This document shows, piece by piece, positions 1 to 8,426 of a stretch of 64,000 nt of DNA. The position numbers and the translations under genes are program-made. Within the stretch, counting starts at the first letter, position 1, and the number at the start of each line of letters is the position of its first letter. Location: contig JACKLN010000001.1 in the NCBI GenBank assembly GCA_024235855.1, forward strand, positions 248,001 through 312,000, in the 5' to 3' direction. This DNA is from Burkholderiaceae bacterium (lineage in GTDB: Bacteria > Pseudomonadota > Gammaproteobacteria > Burkholderiales > Burkholderiaceae_C). The notes beneath the pieces are model-generated. The model saw nothing but the letters and a program-made list of their open reading frames with translations. It ran no database searches and was not told where the DNA came from.

Positions 1-199
1 CCAGGAAGGCGCTGCCTTCGTGGGTGAGCGTGATGCGCCGCGTGGTGCGCACCAGCAGCTTGACACCCAGACGCGCCTCCAGGGCGTCGATGCGGCGGCC
101 GATCACCGCCGGCGCCACGCCCTCGGCATGCGCCGCCGCCGTGAGGCTGCCCTTGGCCGCCACGGCGACGAAGGACTCGATCTGCTTGAGCCGATCCAT
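1..199 (-). CDS. LysR-family transcriptional regulator, N-terminal part
   Basis: Only the first 66 codons lie inside the window; the gene runs off the left edge. The translation begins MDRLKQIESFVAVA and continues with a typical LysR winged-helix DNA-binding domain, including GSLTAAA and RRIDALEARLGVKLL. The effector-binding domain is missing, so the regulated pathway cannot be told. It reads away from the haloacid dehalogenase at 283, with an 83-bp shared spacer. LysR regulators often control the divergent neighbour, so the dehalogenase is the most likely target; this is an inference from layout. Confidence 0.85.
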   Translation of the reverse strand, partial: MDRLKQIESFVAVAAKGSLTAAAHAEGVAPAVIGRRIDALEARLGVKLLVRTTRRITLTHEGSAFL

Positions 200-282
200 G
201 CTCGGATTATGCGCACTCGACACAAAGATCAAAGCCAGTGCGGGGAATTAATGTCGCTTCAGCGGTGGAATACAGTGGCGAC

Positions 283-990
283 ATGGACACTGGCCGTTCC
301 CCTGCCGCCGCGCCCAAGGCCGTGCTGTTCGACGCCTACGGCACGCTGTTCGACGTCTACAGCGTCGGCCTGCTGGCCGAACAGCTGTTCCCGGGCCAGG
401 GCGACGCGCTGGCCCAGGTCTGGCGCGACAAGCAGATCGAGTACAGCCGCCTGGTGTCGATGAGCGGTGGCCAGGGCCAGCACTACAAGCCGTTCTGGGA
501 CATCACGCGCGCCGGCCTGCGCTTCGCCGCCGCGCGCCTGAAGCTGACGCTGGGCGACGAGGCCGAGGCGAAGCTGATGAACCAGTACCGCCACCTGTCG
601 GCCTTCCCGGAGAACCGCGAGGTGCTGCTGGCGCTGAAGGCGCGCGGCATCCGCGCCGGCGTGCTGAGCAACGGCGACCCCGACATGCTGGGCGTGGCCG
701 TCAAGAGCGCCGGCTTCGCCGACCTGCTGGACCCGGTGCTCAGCGTGCACGCCACGCGCCGCTACAAGACCGACCCCGCCACCTACGCGCTGGGCCCGCA
801 GGCGCTGGGCCTGCCGGCGCGCGACATCCTCTTCGTGTCCAGCAACGGCTGGGACGCCATCGGCGCCACCTGGTACGGCTACACCACGCTGTGGGTCAAC
901 CGCGGCGGCCTGCCGCTGGAGGCGCTGGACACCGAACCCACCCGCATCGGCACCAGCCTGCGCGACGTGCTGTCTTTCTTTCCTTCCTGA
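283..990 (+). CDS. (S)-2-haloacid dehalogenase, HAD type II
   Basis: This 235-residue protein belongs to the L-2-haloacid dehalogenase branch of the HAD superfamily, which hydrolyses short 2-haloalkanoic acids to 2-hydroxy acids through an aspartyl ester. The nucleophile Asp17 sits in FDAYGTLFDVYSV. The second HAD motif follows as LSNGD, the conserved Lys lies in YKTDPATY, and the family-typical FVSSNGWDAIGA near residue 190 is intact. The ATG at 283 is preferred over an in-frame upstream start at 238 because the family begins just before the FDAYGT strand. It is divergent from the LysR gene. Physiological substrates of such enzymes are often unclear, and housekeeping HAD phosphatase activity cannot be excluded. 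Confidence 0.88.
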   Translation: MDTGRSPAAAPKAVLFDAYGTLFDVYSVGLLAEQLFPGQGDALAQVWRDKQIEYSRLVSMSGGQGQHYKPFWDITRAGLRFAAARLKLTLGDEAEAKLMNQYRHLSAFPENREVLLALKARGIRAGVLSNGDPDMLGVAVKSAGFADLLDPVLSVHATRRYKTDPATYALGPQALGLPARDILFVSSNGWDAIGATWYGYTTLWVNRGGLPLEALDTEPTRIGTSLRDVLSFFPS

Positions 991-1012
991 TCCTTCCCGA
1001 GTGAGTCTTGCC

Positions 1013-3193
1013 ATGACCGACCGCACCTCCGTCCACGGCCTGAAGGTCGCCACCGTCCTCAAGGACTTCATCGACCAGCAGGTCCTGCCCGGCAGCGGCC
1101 TGGACGCCGCCGCCTTCTGGGCCGGCTTCGACAAGCTGGTGACGGACCTCGCGCCGAAGAACGCCGCCCTGCTGGCCGAGCGCGACCGCCTGCAGGCCGA
1201 GCTCGACGCCTGGCACCGCGCCAACCCGGGCCCGGTGAAGAAGGCCGCGGCCTACCGCAAGTTCCTGCAGAAGATCGGCTACCTCGTGCCCGACCCGGGC
1301 CCGGTGAAGGCCACGACGAAGAACGTGGACGCCGAGCTGGCGCGCCAGGCCGGCCCGCAGCTGGTGGTGCCGATCACCAACGCACGCTATGCGCTCAACG
1401 CCGCCAACGCGCGCTGGGGCAGTCTGTACGACGCGCTCTACGGCACCGACGTGCTGCCGGAAACCGACGGCGCCGAGAAGGGCAAGGGCTACAACCCGGT
1501 GCGCGGCGCCAAGGTCATCGCCTACGCGCGCCACGTGCTCGACCGCGTGGCGCCGCTGAAGAAAGGCAGCCACCTTGACAGCACCGGCTACGCGGTCAAG
1601 GCTGGCGCGCTGGTCGTCACGCTGAAGGACGGCAGCAGCCAGCCGCTGAAGCAGCCGAAGCAGTTCGTGGGCTACGAGGGCCAGGCCGACGCGCCGTCGG
1701 GCGTGCTGCTGGTGCACCATGGCCTGCACCTGGACCTCCGCATCGACCGCAGCACCGCCATCGGCAAGGACGACCCGGCCGGCGTCTGCGACCTGGTCAT
1801 CGAGTCCGCGCTGTCGACCATCCTCGACCTGGAAGACTCCGTGGCCGTGGTGGACGCCGCCGACAAGGTGCAGGCCTACGGCAACTGGCTGGGCATCCTG
1901 GACGGCACGCTGACCGAGGAAGTGGCCAAGGGCGGCACCACCTTCACCCGCCGCCTGAATGCCGACCGCGTCTACACCGCACCCGAAGGGCGGCACGGTC
2001 ACGCTGCACGGCCGCAGCCTGCTGTTCGTGCGCAACGTCGGCCACCTGATGACGAACCCGGCGATCCTGTGGGGCGCCGACGGCCAGGAGATCCCGGAAG
2101 GCATCATGGACGCGGTGGTCACCACCGCGATCGCGATGCGCGACCTGAAGAGCCGGCGCAACAGCCGCACCGGCAGCATCTACATCGTCAAGCCCAAGAT
2201 GCACGGCCCGGCCGAGGTGGCCTTCGCCGACGAGCTCTTCGGCCGCGTCGAGAAGCTGCTGGGCCTGCCCAGGCACACCGTCAAGCTCGGCATCATGGAC
2301 GAGGAGCGCCGCACCAGCGTGAACCTCAAGGCCTGCATCGCTGCAGCCAAGGCGCGCGTGGCCTTCATCAACACCGGCTTCCTGGACCGCACCGGCGACG
2401 AGATGCACACCGCCATGCAGGCCGGCCCGATGCTGCGCAAGGGCGACATGAAGACCACGGCCTGGATCCAGGCCTACGAGCGCAACAACGTGCAGGTGGG
2501 CCTGCAGTGCGGCCTGGGCGGCCGCGCGCAGATCGGCAAGGGCATGTGGGCCATGCCCGACCTGATGGCCGCGATGCTGCAGCAGAAGATCGGCCACCCG
2601 CTGGCCGGCGCCAACACCGCCTGGGTGCCCAGCCCCACCGCCGCCACGCTGCACGCGCTGCACTACCACCAGGTGGACGTGTTCGCGGTGCAGAAGCAGA
2701 TCGCCAAGGCCCCGGTGGACGCCGACAAGCTGCTGGCCGGCCTGCTGACGGTGCCGGTGGCCCCCGAAGGCCGACTGGACCGACGAGCAGAAGCGCCAGG
2801 AACTGGAGAACAACGCCCAGGGCATCCTGGGCTACGTGGTGCGCTGGGTCGACCAGGGCGTGGGCTGCTCCAAGGTGCCCGACATCCACGACGTGGGCCT
2901 GATGGAGGACCGTGCCACGCTGCGCATCAGCAGCCAGCACATGGCCAACTGGCTGCTGCACGGCGTGGTGACCAAGGCGCAGGTGAAGCGCCACGCTCAA
3001 GCGCATGGCCAAGGTGGTGGACCGCCAGAACGCCGGCGACCCGGCCTACACGCCGATGGCCCCGGCCTTCGACGGCGCTGCCTTCCAGGCCGCCAGCGAC
3101 CTGGTGTTCAAGGGCGTGCAGCAACCCAGCGGCTACACCGAGCCGCTGCTGCATGCCTGGCGCTTGAAGGTGAAGGCGGGCGCGAAGGCCTGA
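1013..3193 (+). pseudogene. glcB: malate synthase G with three single-base frameshifts
   Basis: The product would condense glyoxylate with acetyl-CoA to malate in the cytoplasm. The reading frame is broken three times, each time by one extra base: in the GGG at 1988-1990, in the GG at 2769-2770 and in the CC at 2991-2992. Taking out one base at each place restores a continuous protein of 725 residues, close to the 723 of E. coli GlcB, with malate synthase G segments such as LHGRSLLFVRNVGHLMTNP, EERRTSVNL and GYVVRWVDQGVGCSKVPDI. The rest of the sequence shows no decay, so either the inactivation is very recent or the extra bases are sequence errors in short homopolymers. The start is the ATG at 1013; a GTG at 1001 is also in frame. 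Confidence 0.9.
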
Positions 3194-3221
3194 TCTCGGC
3201 GAAGGCGCAGGGCGGCCGATT

Positions 3222-4310
3222 TCACTCGGCTGCCAGCCCCTCCAGCGCCTGCCGGAACACCTGCCGCGACCGGAACAGCACCATCTCCTGCCAGTCGGCG
3301 AACGGCGGGTAGAAGTGGTCGCGCAGTGCGTGGCGGATCGGCTCGGCCTCCGGCCCGCGCGGGTCGCCGTGCGTCCACAGCCAGGCGTCGTCGCGCAGCA
3401 CCGCCGCGCCACGCGGCGGCGCATAGGTGCCGAACTCCAGCGCCACGAAGGCGATGTCCGCGTGCGCCAGCGCGCGCTCGTAGCCGAACTCGGTGAGCCC
3501 CCACTTGGGCTGGCTGCTGGACGTGCCCAGCAGCGGCTCGGTCACGCTGTCGCCCCACCAGCGTCGTGCGCGGGCCACGCGCTCGCCGCCCGGGGCATGG
3601 TTGCAGATCGGCTCGCCGTAGCCGTAGGGCCCGAGGCCGGTGTGCAGGTCGACGATGGCCACCGTGCACGCCCGGCCCAGATGGGCGGCCAGGATGGCCT
3701 CGCTGGTGCGGCGCGCCCAGGTCGGCCCGGTGCCGCCGAAGAACAGGCCGTCGGCGTGCGTGTACTGCCCGCTGCTGCGCGCCACGCGCTCGGCCTCGTC
3801 GCCGTGGCGGCGGCGGAAATCGGCGATCGTGGCCTCGGCGGCCGCCAGCGTGCCCGCGTCCAGGGCGCGCGGCACGTAGTGCGCATGCAGGTCGGCGTAG
3901 CCGGGGTTCTCCGGCAACGGCAGCGAAAAGTCGACCCAGTTGCGGTTGAGGTCGACGTTTTCCTCCGTCACGCGCCGCAGCCAGGCAAAGCCGTGCGGAT
4001 TGACGGCATGCACCAGCAGCACGGCGGTGTCGACAGGCAGGGCATCCGGTTGGCGCAGCCAGTGCACCTGCGGGCCGCTGCCGGCCAGGCCTTCCACGCC
4101 GTGGGTGGCCGACAGCACCACCAGCACGCGCGAGGCGTCTTCCGGGCCCAGCCAGGCCGTGTCGGTGGCCAGGGCCTCGCCGGCCGGGCCGGCCATCGGG
4201 TGCGCGTGGTGACCCAAACGGGCGCCGGCTGCGTGGGCCGCGGCCAGGAACTTCTCCCGCGCCTCGGCGTAGGTGCGGGAGAAGGCGGTGAGGTCGAGTC
4301 GCAGGTCCAT
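3222..4310 (-). CDS. DUF2817 / M14-like metallopeptidase family protein
   Basis: The 362-residue product matches the DUF2817 family, which is distantly related to M14 zinc carboxypeptidases. Visible signs are the early segment LSATHGVEGLAGSGPQ, holding the HGVEG zinc-ligand motif, the segment EENVDLNRNWVDF, which corresponds to the substrate-binding NRN of M14 enzymes, and IVDLHTGLGPYG with a likely third His ligand. There is no signal peptide, so it probably acts in the cytoplasm on a small amide or peptide. It converges with the glcB remnant (28 bp apart) and diverges from the LuxR-type regulator at 4367. No substrate is known for this family. Confidence 0.8.
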   Translation of the reverse strand: MDLRLDLTAFSRTYAEAREKFLAAAHAAGARLGHHAHPMAGPAGEALATDTAWLGPEDASRVLVVLSATHGVEGLAGSGPQVHWLRQPDALPVDTAVLLVHAVNPHGFAWLRRVTEENVDLNRNWVDFSLPLPENPGYADLHAHYVPRALDAGTLAAAEATIADFRRRHGDEAERVARSSGQYTHADGLFFGGTGPTWARRTSEAILAAHLGRACTVAIVDLHTGLGPYGYGEPICNHAPGGERVARARRWWGDSVTEPLLGTSSSQPKWGLTEFGYERALAHADIAFVALEFGTYAPPRGAAVLRDDAWLWTHGDPRGPEAEPIRHALRDHFYPPFADWQEMVLFRSRQVFRQALEGLAAE

Positions 4311-4366
4311 GAGTGGAGCTTACGGGCACGGCGCGAACGGCGCCGGGCGCGGCGTAGCATCGGCCC

Positions 4367-4819
4367 ATGCTGAGGTGGGTGCTGGTCTTCGGCGCGCTGG
4401 GTGGCGTGCTCGTGGTGCTGCTGCGCTGGATCGAATACCGCTGGCTGGTCGTCGCCCATGCGGTGGAGATCTACGGCGCCCTCGTGGCGGCACTCTTCGC
4501 GGCCCTGGGCCTGTGGCTCGGCGCCCGCTTCTCGCGGTCGAGGCCGGTCGCCACGCCAACCCCGGCGCCGCCCGTCGTGCCGGCCACCGCGCCCTTCGAA
4601 CGCGACGACGCCCAGGCGCGGGCACTGGGGCTCACGCCGCGCGAACTGGAAATCCTGGGCTTGATCGCCGAGGGACTGAGCAACCGGGAGATCGCCGCCC
4701 GGCTGTTCGTCAGCGAGAACACCGTGAAGACGCACGCCGCCCGGCTGTTCGACAAGCTCGGCGCGCGCCGCCGCACGCAGGCCGTGCAGCAGGCGCGGCA
4801 ATGGCGGCTGATCGCCTGA
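4367..4819 (+). CDS. membrane-anchored LuxR-type HTH regulator
   Basis: This 150-residue protein has two N-terminal transmembrane helices, about residues 3-20 and 36-56, a proline-rich linker, and a C-terminal LuxR (GerE-type) helix-turn-helix from about residue 83, with LTPRELEILGLIAEGLSNRE and VSENTVKTHAARLFDKL. There is no receiver domain, so it is a one-component membrane-tethered regulator. Small proteins of this build often stand next to a DUF4199 membrane protein, as here. The signal it senses is unknown. A weak hairpin follows the gene, and the DUF4199 gene starts 112 bp downstream in the same direction. Confidence 0.85.
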   Translation: MLRWVLVFGALGGVLVVLLRWIEYRWLVVAHAVEIYGALVAALFAALGLWLGARFSRSRPVATPTPAPPVVPATAPFERDDAQARALGLTPRELEILGLIAEGLSNREIAARLFVSENTVKTHAARLFDKLGARRRTQAVQQARQWRLIA

Positions 4820-4825
4820 ACGGGT

Positions 4826-4852
4826 GATTTCCGGGGTCCCGAGCCCCGAATC
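4826..4852 (+). terminator. possible hairpin after the LuxR-type gene
   Basis: The arms gatt/aatc and CGGGG/CCCCG can pair around a 7-base loop with a two-base bulge. No T-run follows, so it is a weak intrinsic terminator at best. Confidence 0.25.
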
Positions 4853-4931
4853 ATGCTTTCGGGTGACGCCGATGGCGGCCCCGGCACGGCACAACCGCGA
4901 TCTCGAGCCACCGCCCATCCTGGAGTGCCCC

Positions 4932-5465
4932 ATGCCTTCCCTCGCCGCCCGCACCATCCGCCGCCACGGCCTGATCGCCGGCGCCATCCTGTCCGCGGCC
5001 ATGCTGGCCACCCTGCCCTGGATCGACGCCATCGGCTTCGACCGCGGGGCCCTGGTCGGCTACGCCGGCATGGTGCTGGCCTTCCTGATGGTGTTCTTCG
5101 GCGTGCGCGCCTGGCGCGACGGCCTGCGCGCCAGCCAGCCCGACCGGCGCGTGCGCTTCTGGCCGGCCTTCGGCGTCGGCGCCGGCATCGCCGCGGTGGG
5201 CAGCGTCTGCTACGCCCTGACCTGGCAGGTCGTGCAGCGCCTGTGGCTGCCCGACTTCGCCGAACGCTACGCGGCCTATGCCGTGGGCAAGGCGCGCGCG
5301 GCAGGGGCGTCGGCCGAGCAACTGGCGGCCCTGACGCGCGACATGGCCGACTTCGCACGCCTGTACGAGAACCCGCTGGTGAACATCGGGTTCTCGCTGC
5401 TGGAGCCCCTGCCGATCGGCCTGCTGTTCGCCGGCGTCAGTGCCTGGTGGTTCAGCCGCCGCTGA
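4932..5465 (+). CDS. DUF4199 domain membrane protein
   Basis: The 177-residue product has about four hydrophobic segments: residues 13-32, 38-58, 73-93 and a last one near the C-terminus that ends in a short SRR tail. A soluble stretch of about 60 residues lies between the third and fourth. The pattern matches DUF4199 proteins, which are inner-membrane proteins of unknown function. The ATG at 4932 was chosen because upstream in-frame sequence (from 4824) is not hydrophobic and lacks a helix that would fit the family. It follows the membrane-anchored LuxR regulator in the same direction, and the two may form a small signalling pair. Confidence 0.78.
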   Translation: MPSLAARTIRRHGLIAGAILSAAMLATLPWIDAIGFDRGALVGYAGMVLAFLMVFFGVRAWRDGLRASQPDRRVRFWPAFGVGAGIAAVGSVCYALTWQVVQRLWLPDFAERYAAYAVGKARAAGASAEQLAALTRDMADFARLYENPLVNIGFSLLEPLPIGLLFAGVSAWWFSRR

Positions 5466-5474
5466 GCCCTCGGA

Positions 5475-5855
5475 TCAGGTCGGCGTCGGCGTGCCGGCCA
5501 TGCGGTCGAACTTCAGGAAGTACTGGCGCGCGAAGGCCACCAACTGGTTCTGCGTGGGCTGGTCCACGGTCTCGTAGCCCACCACCTGCCTGGCCAGCGC
5601 CGGGCGGTGCTTCTCGACGTAGTGCTTGAAGTCCGCCTGTGCCGTCTTCGAGCCCACGACCAGGACCTCGGCGATGCCGGTCAGCGCATCGCACACATGG
5701 CCGAAGAATTCGTGCTCGGTGCGCACGCCGCTGCCATGCTTGGCCGTGTGGTGGCTGTGCGCCTTGACCTTCTGCGCCTGCACGTGCTCGGCGTCGAACT
5801 GCAGGATCTCGGCGTGCTGGTGGTCGATGCGGACCACGGCATGGAATGTCGTCAT
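5475..5855 (-). CDS. eRF1 domain 3-like ('translational machinery') protein
   Basis: This 126-residue protein resembles a small proteobacterial family annotated as translational machinery protein, related to the third domain of eRF1/Pelota. Its signature segments are FHAVVRIDHQHAEILQFD at the N-terminus, a His-rich stretch near residue 35 and EVLVVGSKTAQADFKHY near residue 80, and it ends in DRMAGTPTPT. No membrane segment or signal peptide is present. The experimental role is unknown; bacterial eRF1-like proteins have been proposed to act at the ribosome. The DksA-type gene lies 28 bp upstream in the same direction, so the two are probably co-transcribed, which fits a stress or translation role. 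Confidence 0.72.
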   Translation of the reverse strand: MTTFHAVVRIDHQHAEILQFDAEHVQAQKVKAHSHHTAKHGSGVRTEHEFFGHVCDALTGIAEVLVVGSKTAQADFKHYVEKHRPALARQVVGYETVDQPTQNQLVAFARQYFLKFDRMAGTPTPT

Positions 5856-5883
5856 CGTGTCGTCTTTCTCGGGGTCTGCAGGT

Positions 5884-6258
5884 TCAACGGGAATGCTGTT
5901 CGCGCTTCGTCGCGCAGGGCACGCAGCGCTCGGCCCAGGGCTCGACCTTCAGGCGGTCGAACGGGATGTCGGCGCCGCAGTCCACGCAACTGCCGAACTC
6001 GCCACGGCCCAGGCGTTGCAACGCAGCGTTCACGGCCTCGAGCTCACGCTGCTCGCGGTCGGTCAGTGCGGCGGCCATCGCCAGTTCCGGCGCGCGCTGC
6101 GGCGCATCGTCGCCATCCTGGGCCAGCCGCTCGGCGGCCCGCTCGGCGCGCGTCTGGCCGTGCAGGTGCTCGTCCAACTGGCCGCGCAACGCACGTTGAC
6201 GCTGCTGCAGTTCGGCCTCCAGCAAGGCATGCTGGCCGGCGGTGAGGTGGGTGGTCAT
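5884..6258 (-). CDS. DksA/TraR-type C4 zinc-finger protein
   Basis: The 124-residue product has a long N-terminal helical region, probably a coiled coil, and a C-terminal C4 zinc finger with the spacing C-x2-C-x17-C-x2-C (CVDCGAD...RCVPC). The family binds the secondary channel of RNA polymerase, and DksA itself works with ppGpp. This protein is shorter than true DksA (about 150 residues) and lacks the usual DxxDxA coiled-coil tip, so it is a paralogue of uncertain activity. The start at 6258 has a clear AAGGAGA ribosome binding site. It is the first gene of a two-gene unit with the eRF1-like protein and diverges from the flavoprotein at 6358. Confidence 0.88.
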   Translation of the reverse strand: MTTHLTAGQHALLEAELQQRQRALRGQLDEHLHGQTRAERAAERLAQDGDDAPQRAPELAMAAALTDREQRELEAVNAALQRLGRGEFGSCVDCGADIPFDRLKVEPWAERCVPCATKREQHSR

Positions 6259-6357
6259 GCAGGTCTCCTTGTCTTCGGTGCCATCGTGCGCCGGGCCGCA
6301 CCATCGCGCCTTGACTCGCATCAAGGGCCCGAAGCCCGCTCCTAGAATCGTCGCCCG

Positions 6358-7557
6358 ATGTCCACACCCGAGCCCACCCTGCCCGCCCGCTGCGACGTGC
6401 TCGTGGTCGGTGCCGGCCCGGCTGGCAGCGCCTGCGCACAGGCGCTGGCGCGGGCCGGCCTGCAGGTGGCCGTGGTGGACCAGCACGCCTTCCCGCGCGA
6501 CAAGGTCTGCGGCGACGGCCTGATCCCGGACGCGCACGCGGCGCTGCAGCGCCTGGGCGTGCACGACGAGGTCATGGCGCAGGCGCGGGCGGTCCAGCAC
6601 GTCAGCTGCTTCGGCCCGCGCGGTGGCCGCGTGGACGTGCCCGGCCGCCTGGCCGTGCTGCCTCGACGCACGCTGGACCACATCCTGCTGCGCGCCGCGA
6701 CCCGTGCCGGCGCCACGCTGCTGCCACCGGCCCGCTTCGAGGCGCCGCTGGAGCACGCCGGCAGAGTCGTCGGTGCCCGCCTGCGCATCGGCGACGCCGC
6801 GCACGACATCACCGCCCGCTGGGTGGTCCTGGCCACCGGCGCCGCCGCCGGCCCGCTGGAAGCCGCCGGCCTGTGCGAACGCCGCGGCGCCAGCGGCGTG
6901 GCGCTGCGTGGCTATGTGCGCCCCGCCGACCCGGCGGTGGCGGCGCGCATCGGCACGCTGCAGATCGTCTGGCACAAGGCGCTGGCCGGCGGCTACGGCT
7001 GGATCTTTCCTGCCCCCGGCGGCGCCTTCAACATCGGCGCCGGCCTCACCGGCGACTACGGCGCGAAGAACCTGCGCCAGGTCTTCGAGGCCTTCTGCCG
7101 CGTGCACCCCGACGCGCGCGCGCTGGTCGACGGCGGCACCTGGCTGGCCGAGCCCAAGGGCGCGCCGCTGCGCTGTTCGCTCGACGGCGCCCGCTGGTCG
7201 CGCCCCGGCCTGCTGGGCACCGGCGAGGCCATCGGCAGCACCTACGCCTTCACCGGCGAGGGGATCGGCAAGGCGCTGGAAACCGGGCTGCTGGCCGCCG
7301 AGGCCATTGCCGAAGGTGGCGACGACCCGGCCGTGCAGGCCCGCTACGCGGCCGCGCTGCAGGCGCTCAAGCCGCGCTTCGACCTGTATGCCAAGGCCGA
7401 GAACGTCAACCGCCACCCCTGGCTGGCCGACCTGGTGATCTGGCGCGCCAACCGCAGCGCCGGCATCCTGCGCCGCATGAGCGGCGTGCTCGACGAGACG
7501 CAGAACCCCGGCCGGCTGCTGAGCTGGCGCGGCATCGGCAAGCTGCTGTTCACCTGA
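6358..7557 (+). CDS. geranylgeranyl reductase-family FAD oxidoreductase
   Basis: The 399-residue product carries an N-terminal Rossmann FAD motif (VVGAGPAGSACAQALA, about residues 16-31), the family-typical PRDKVCGDGL near residue 48, YGWIFP near residue 218 and the FAD-binding GEGIG near residue 300. These define the geranylgeranyl-reductase family of flavoenzymes, whose members reduce isoprenoid double bonds or act on other lipophilic or polyketide substrates. It is not a clear BchP, although bacteriochlorophyll genes occur 16 kb away. The class II amidotransferase starts 14 bp downstream, so the two are probably in one transcript. Its substrate is not identifiable from sequence. Confidence 0.85.
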   Translation: MSTPEPTLPARCDVLVVGAGPAGSACAQALARAGLQVAVVDQHAFPRDKVCGDGLIPDAHAALQRLGVHDEVMAQARAVQHVSCFGPRGGRVDVPGRLAVLPRRTLDHILLRAATRAGATLLPPARFEAPLEHAGRVVGARLRIGDAAHDITARWVVLATGAAAGPLEAAGLCERRGASGVALRGYVRPADPAVAARIGTLQIVWHKALAGGYGWIFPAPGGAFNIGAGLTGDYGAKNLRQVFEAFCRVHPDARALVDGGTWLAEPKGAPLRCSLDGARWSRPGLLGTGEAIGSTYAFTGEGIGKALETGLLAAEAIAEGGDDPAVQARYAAALQALKPRFDLYAKAENVNRHPWLADLVIWRANRSAGILRRMSGVLDETQNPGRLLSWRGIGKLLFT

Positions 7558-7571
7558 AGGAACACGCGCGC

Positions 7572-8345
7572 ATGTGCCAGCTGCTGGGCATGAACGCCAA
7601 CACGCCCACCGACGTGATGTTCAGCTTCGCCGGCCTGTCGCACCGCGCCGACGAGCACAAGGACGGCTTCGGCATCGCCTTCTTCGAAGGCCGCGGCCTG
7701 CGCCTGTTCATCGACCCGCAGAGCGCGCGCGCATCGCCCGTGGCGCAGATGGTCAAGGACTACCCCATCCGCAGCCACCACGTCATCGCCCACATCCGCA
7801 AGGCCACGGTGGGCGCGGTGGCGCTGCAGAACTGCCACCCCTTCGTGCGCGAGCTCTGGGGGCGCTACTGGGTGTTCGCCCACAACGGCGACCTGAAGCA
7901 CGCGCCGCTGGCGCAGGCCCTGCCGCTGCACGGCCACTTCCGCCCGGTGGGCGACACCGACAGCGAACACGCCTTCTGCTGGCTGATGCAGGAACTGGCC
8001 AAGGCGCATGCCGACGTGCCCAGCGTGGCCGAGCTGACGCACACGCTGCGCGAGCTGCTGCCGCGCGTGGCCGCCTGCGGCAGCTTCAACCTGCTGCTCA
8101 GCAACGGCCAGGCGCTGTGGGCGCACGCGTCGACGAAGCTGCACTGGGTGGTGCGCCAGCACCCCTTCGGCGCCGCCACGCTGGCCGACGAGGACCTGAG
8201 CGTGGACTTCGCCGCGCTGACCACGCCGGCCGACCGGGTGGCCGTGGTGGCCACCGAGCCGCTGACCGCCGACGAGGCCTGGACGGCGATGGCGCCCGGC
8301 GAGTTGCAGGTGTTCGTCGACGGCGCACCGCTGGCCACCGCCTGA
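7572..8345 (+). CDS. class II glutamine amidotransferase (YafJ type)
   Basis: The 257-residue protein begins MCQLLGMN, so Cys2 becomes the N-terminal nucleophile after removal of Met, as in Ntn-type glutamine amidotransferases. Other family marks are HRADEHKDGFGIAFFEGRG, HVIAHIRKATVG and FAHNGDL near residue 98, and DTDSEHAFCWLMQ near residue 128. There is no synthase domain, so it is a stand-alone amidotransferase like E. coli YafJ. The role is unproven; a hydrolase or amide-transfer function on a partner substrate is expected. It lies directly downstream of the flavoprotein. Confidence 0.88.
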   Translation: MCQLLGMNANTPTDVMFSFAGLSHRADEHKDGFGIAFFEGRGLRLFIDPQSARASPVAQMVKDYPIRSHHVIAHIRKATVGAVALQNCHPFVRELWGRYWVFAHNGDLKHAPLAQALPLHGHFRPVGDTDSEHAFCWLMQELAKAHADVPSVAELTHTLRELLPRVAACGSFNLLLSNGQALWAHASTKLHWVVRQHPFGAATLADEDLSVDFAALTTPADRVAVVATEPLTADEAWTAMAPGELQVFVDGAPLATA

Positions 8346-8426
8346 GACCGCCGTTGAGGCGGCGGATCCTGCCGCTCGCCCGCCGGTCGCCTTGCCGCCA
8401 CGGTCCGCTACCTACACTGGCGAGCG

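Noticed and set aside
259..1224. Long open frame opposite the dehalogenase
   Set aside because: It is the antisense shadow of a clear HAD gene in GC-rich DNA; the translation is low-complexity and matches no family. The same holds for most long frames opposite real genes throughout the window.
6358..7557. BchP geranylgeranyl reductase of bacteriochlorophyll synthesis
   Set aside because: The family fits, but no bch gene adjoins it and the partner is an amidohydrolase-type glutaminase; the general family name is safer.
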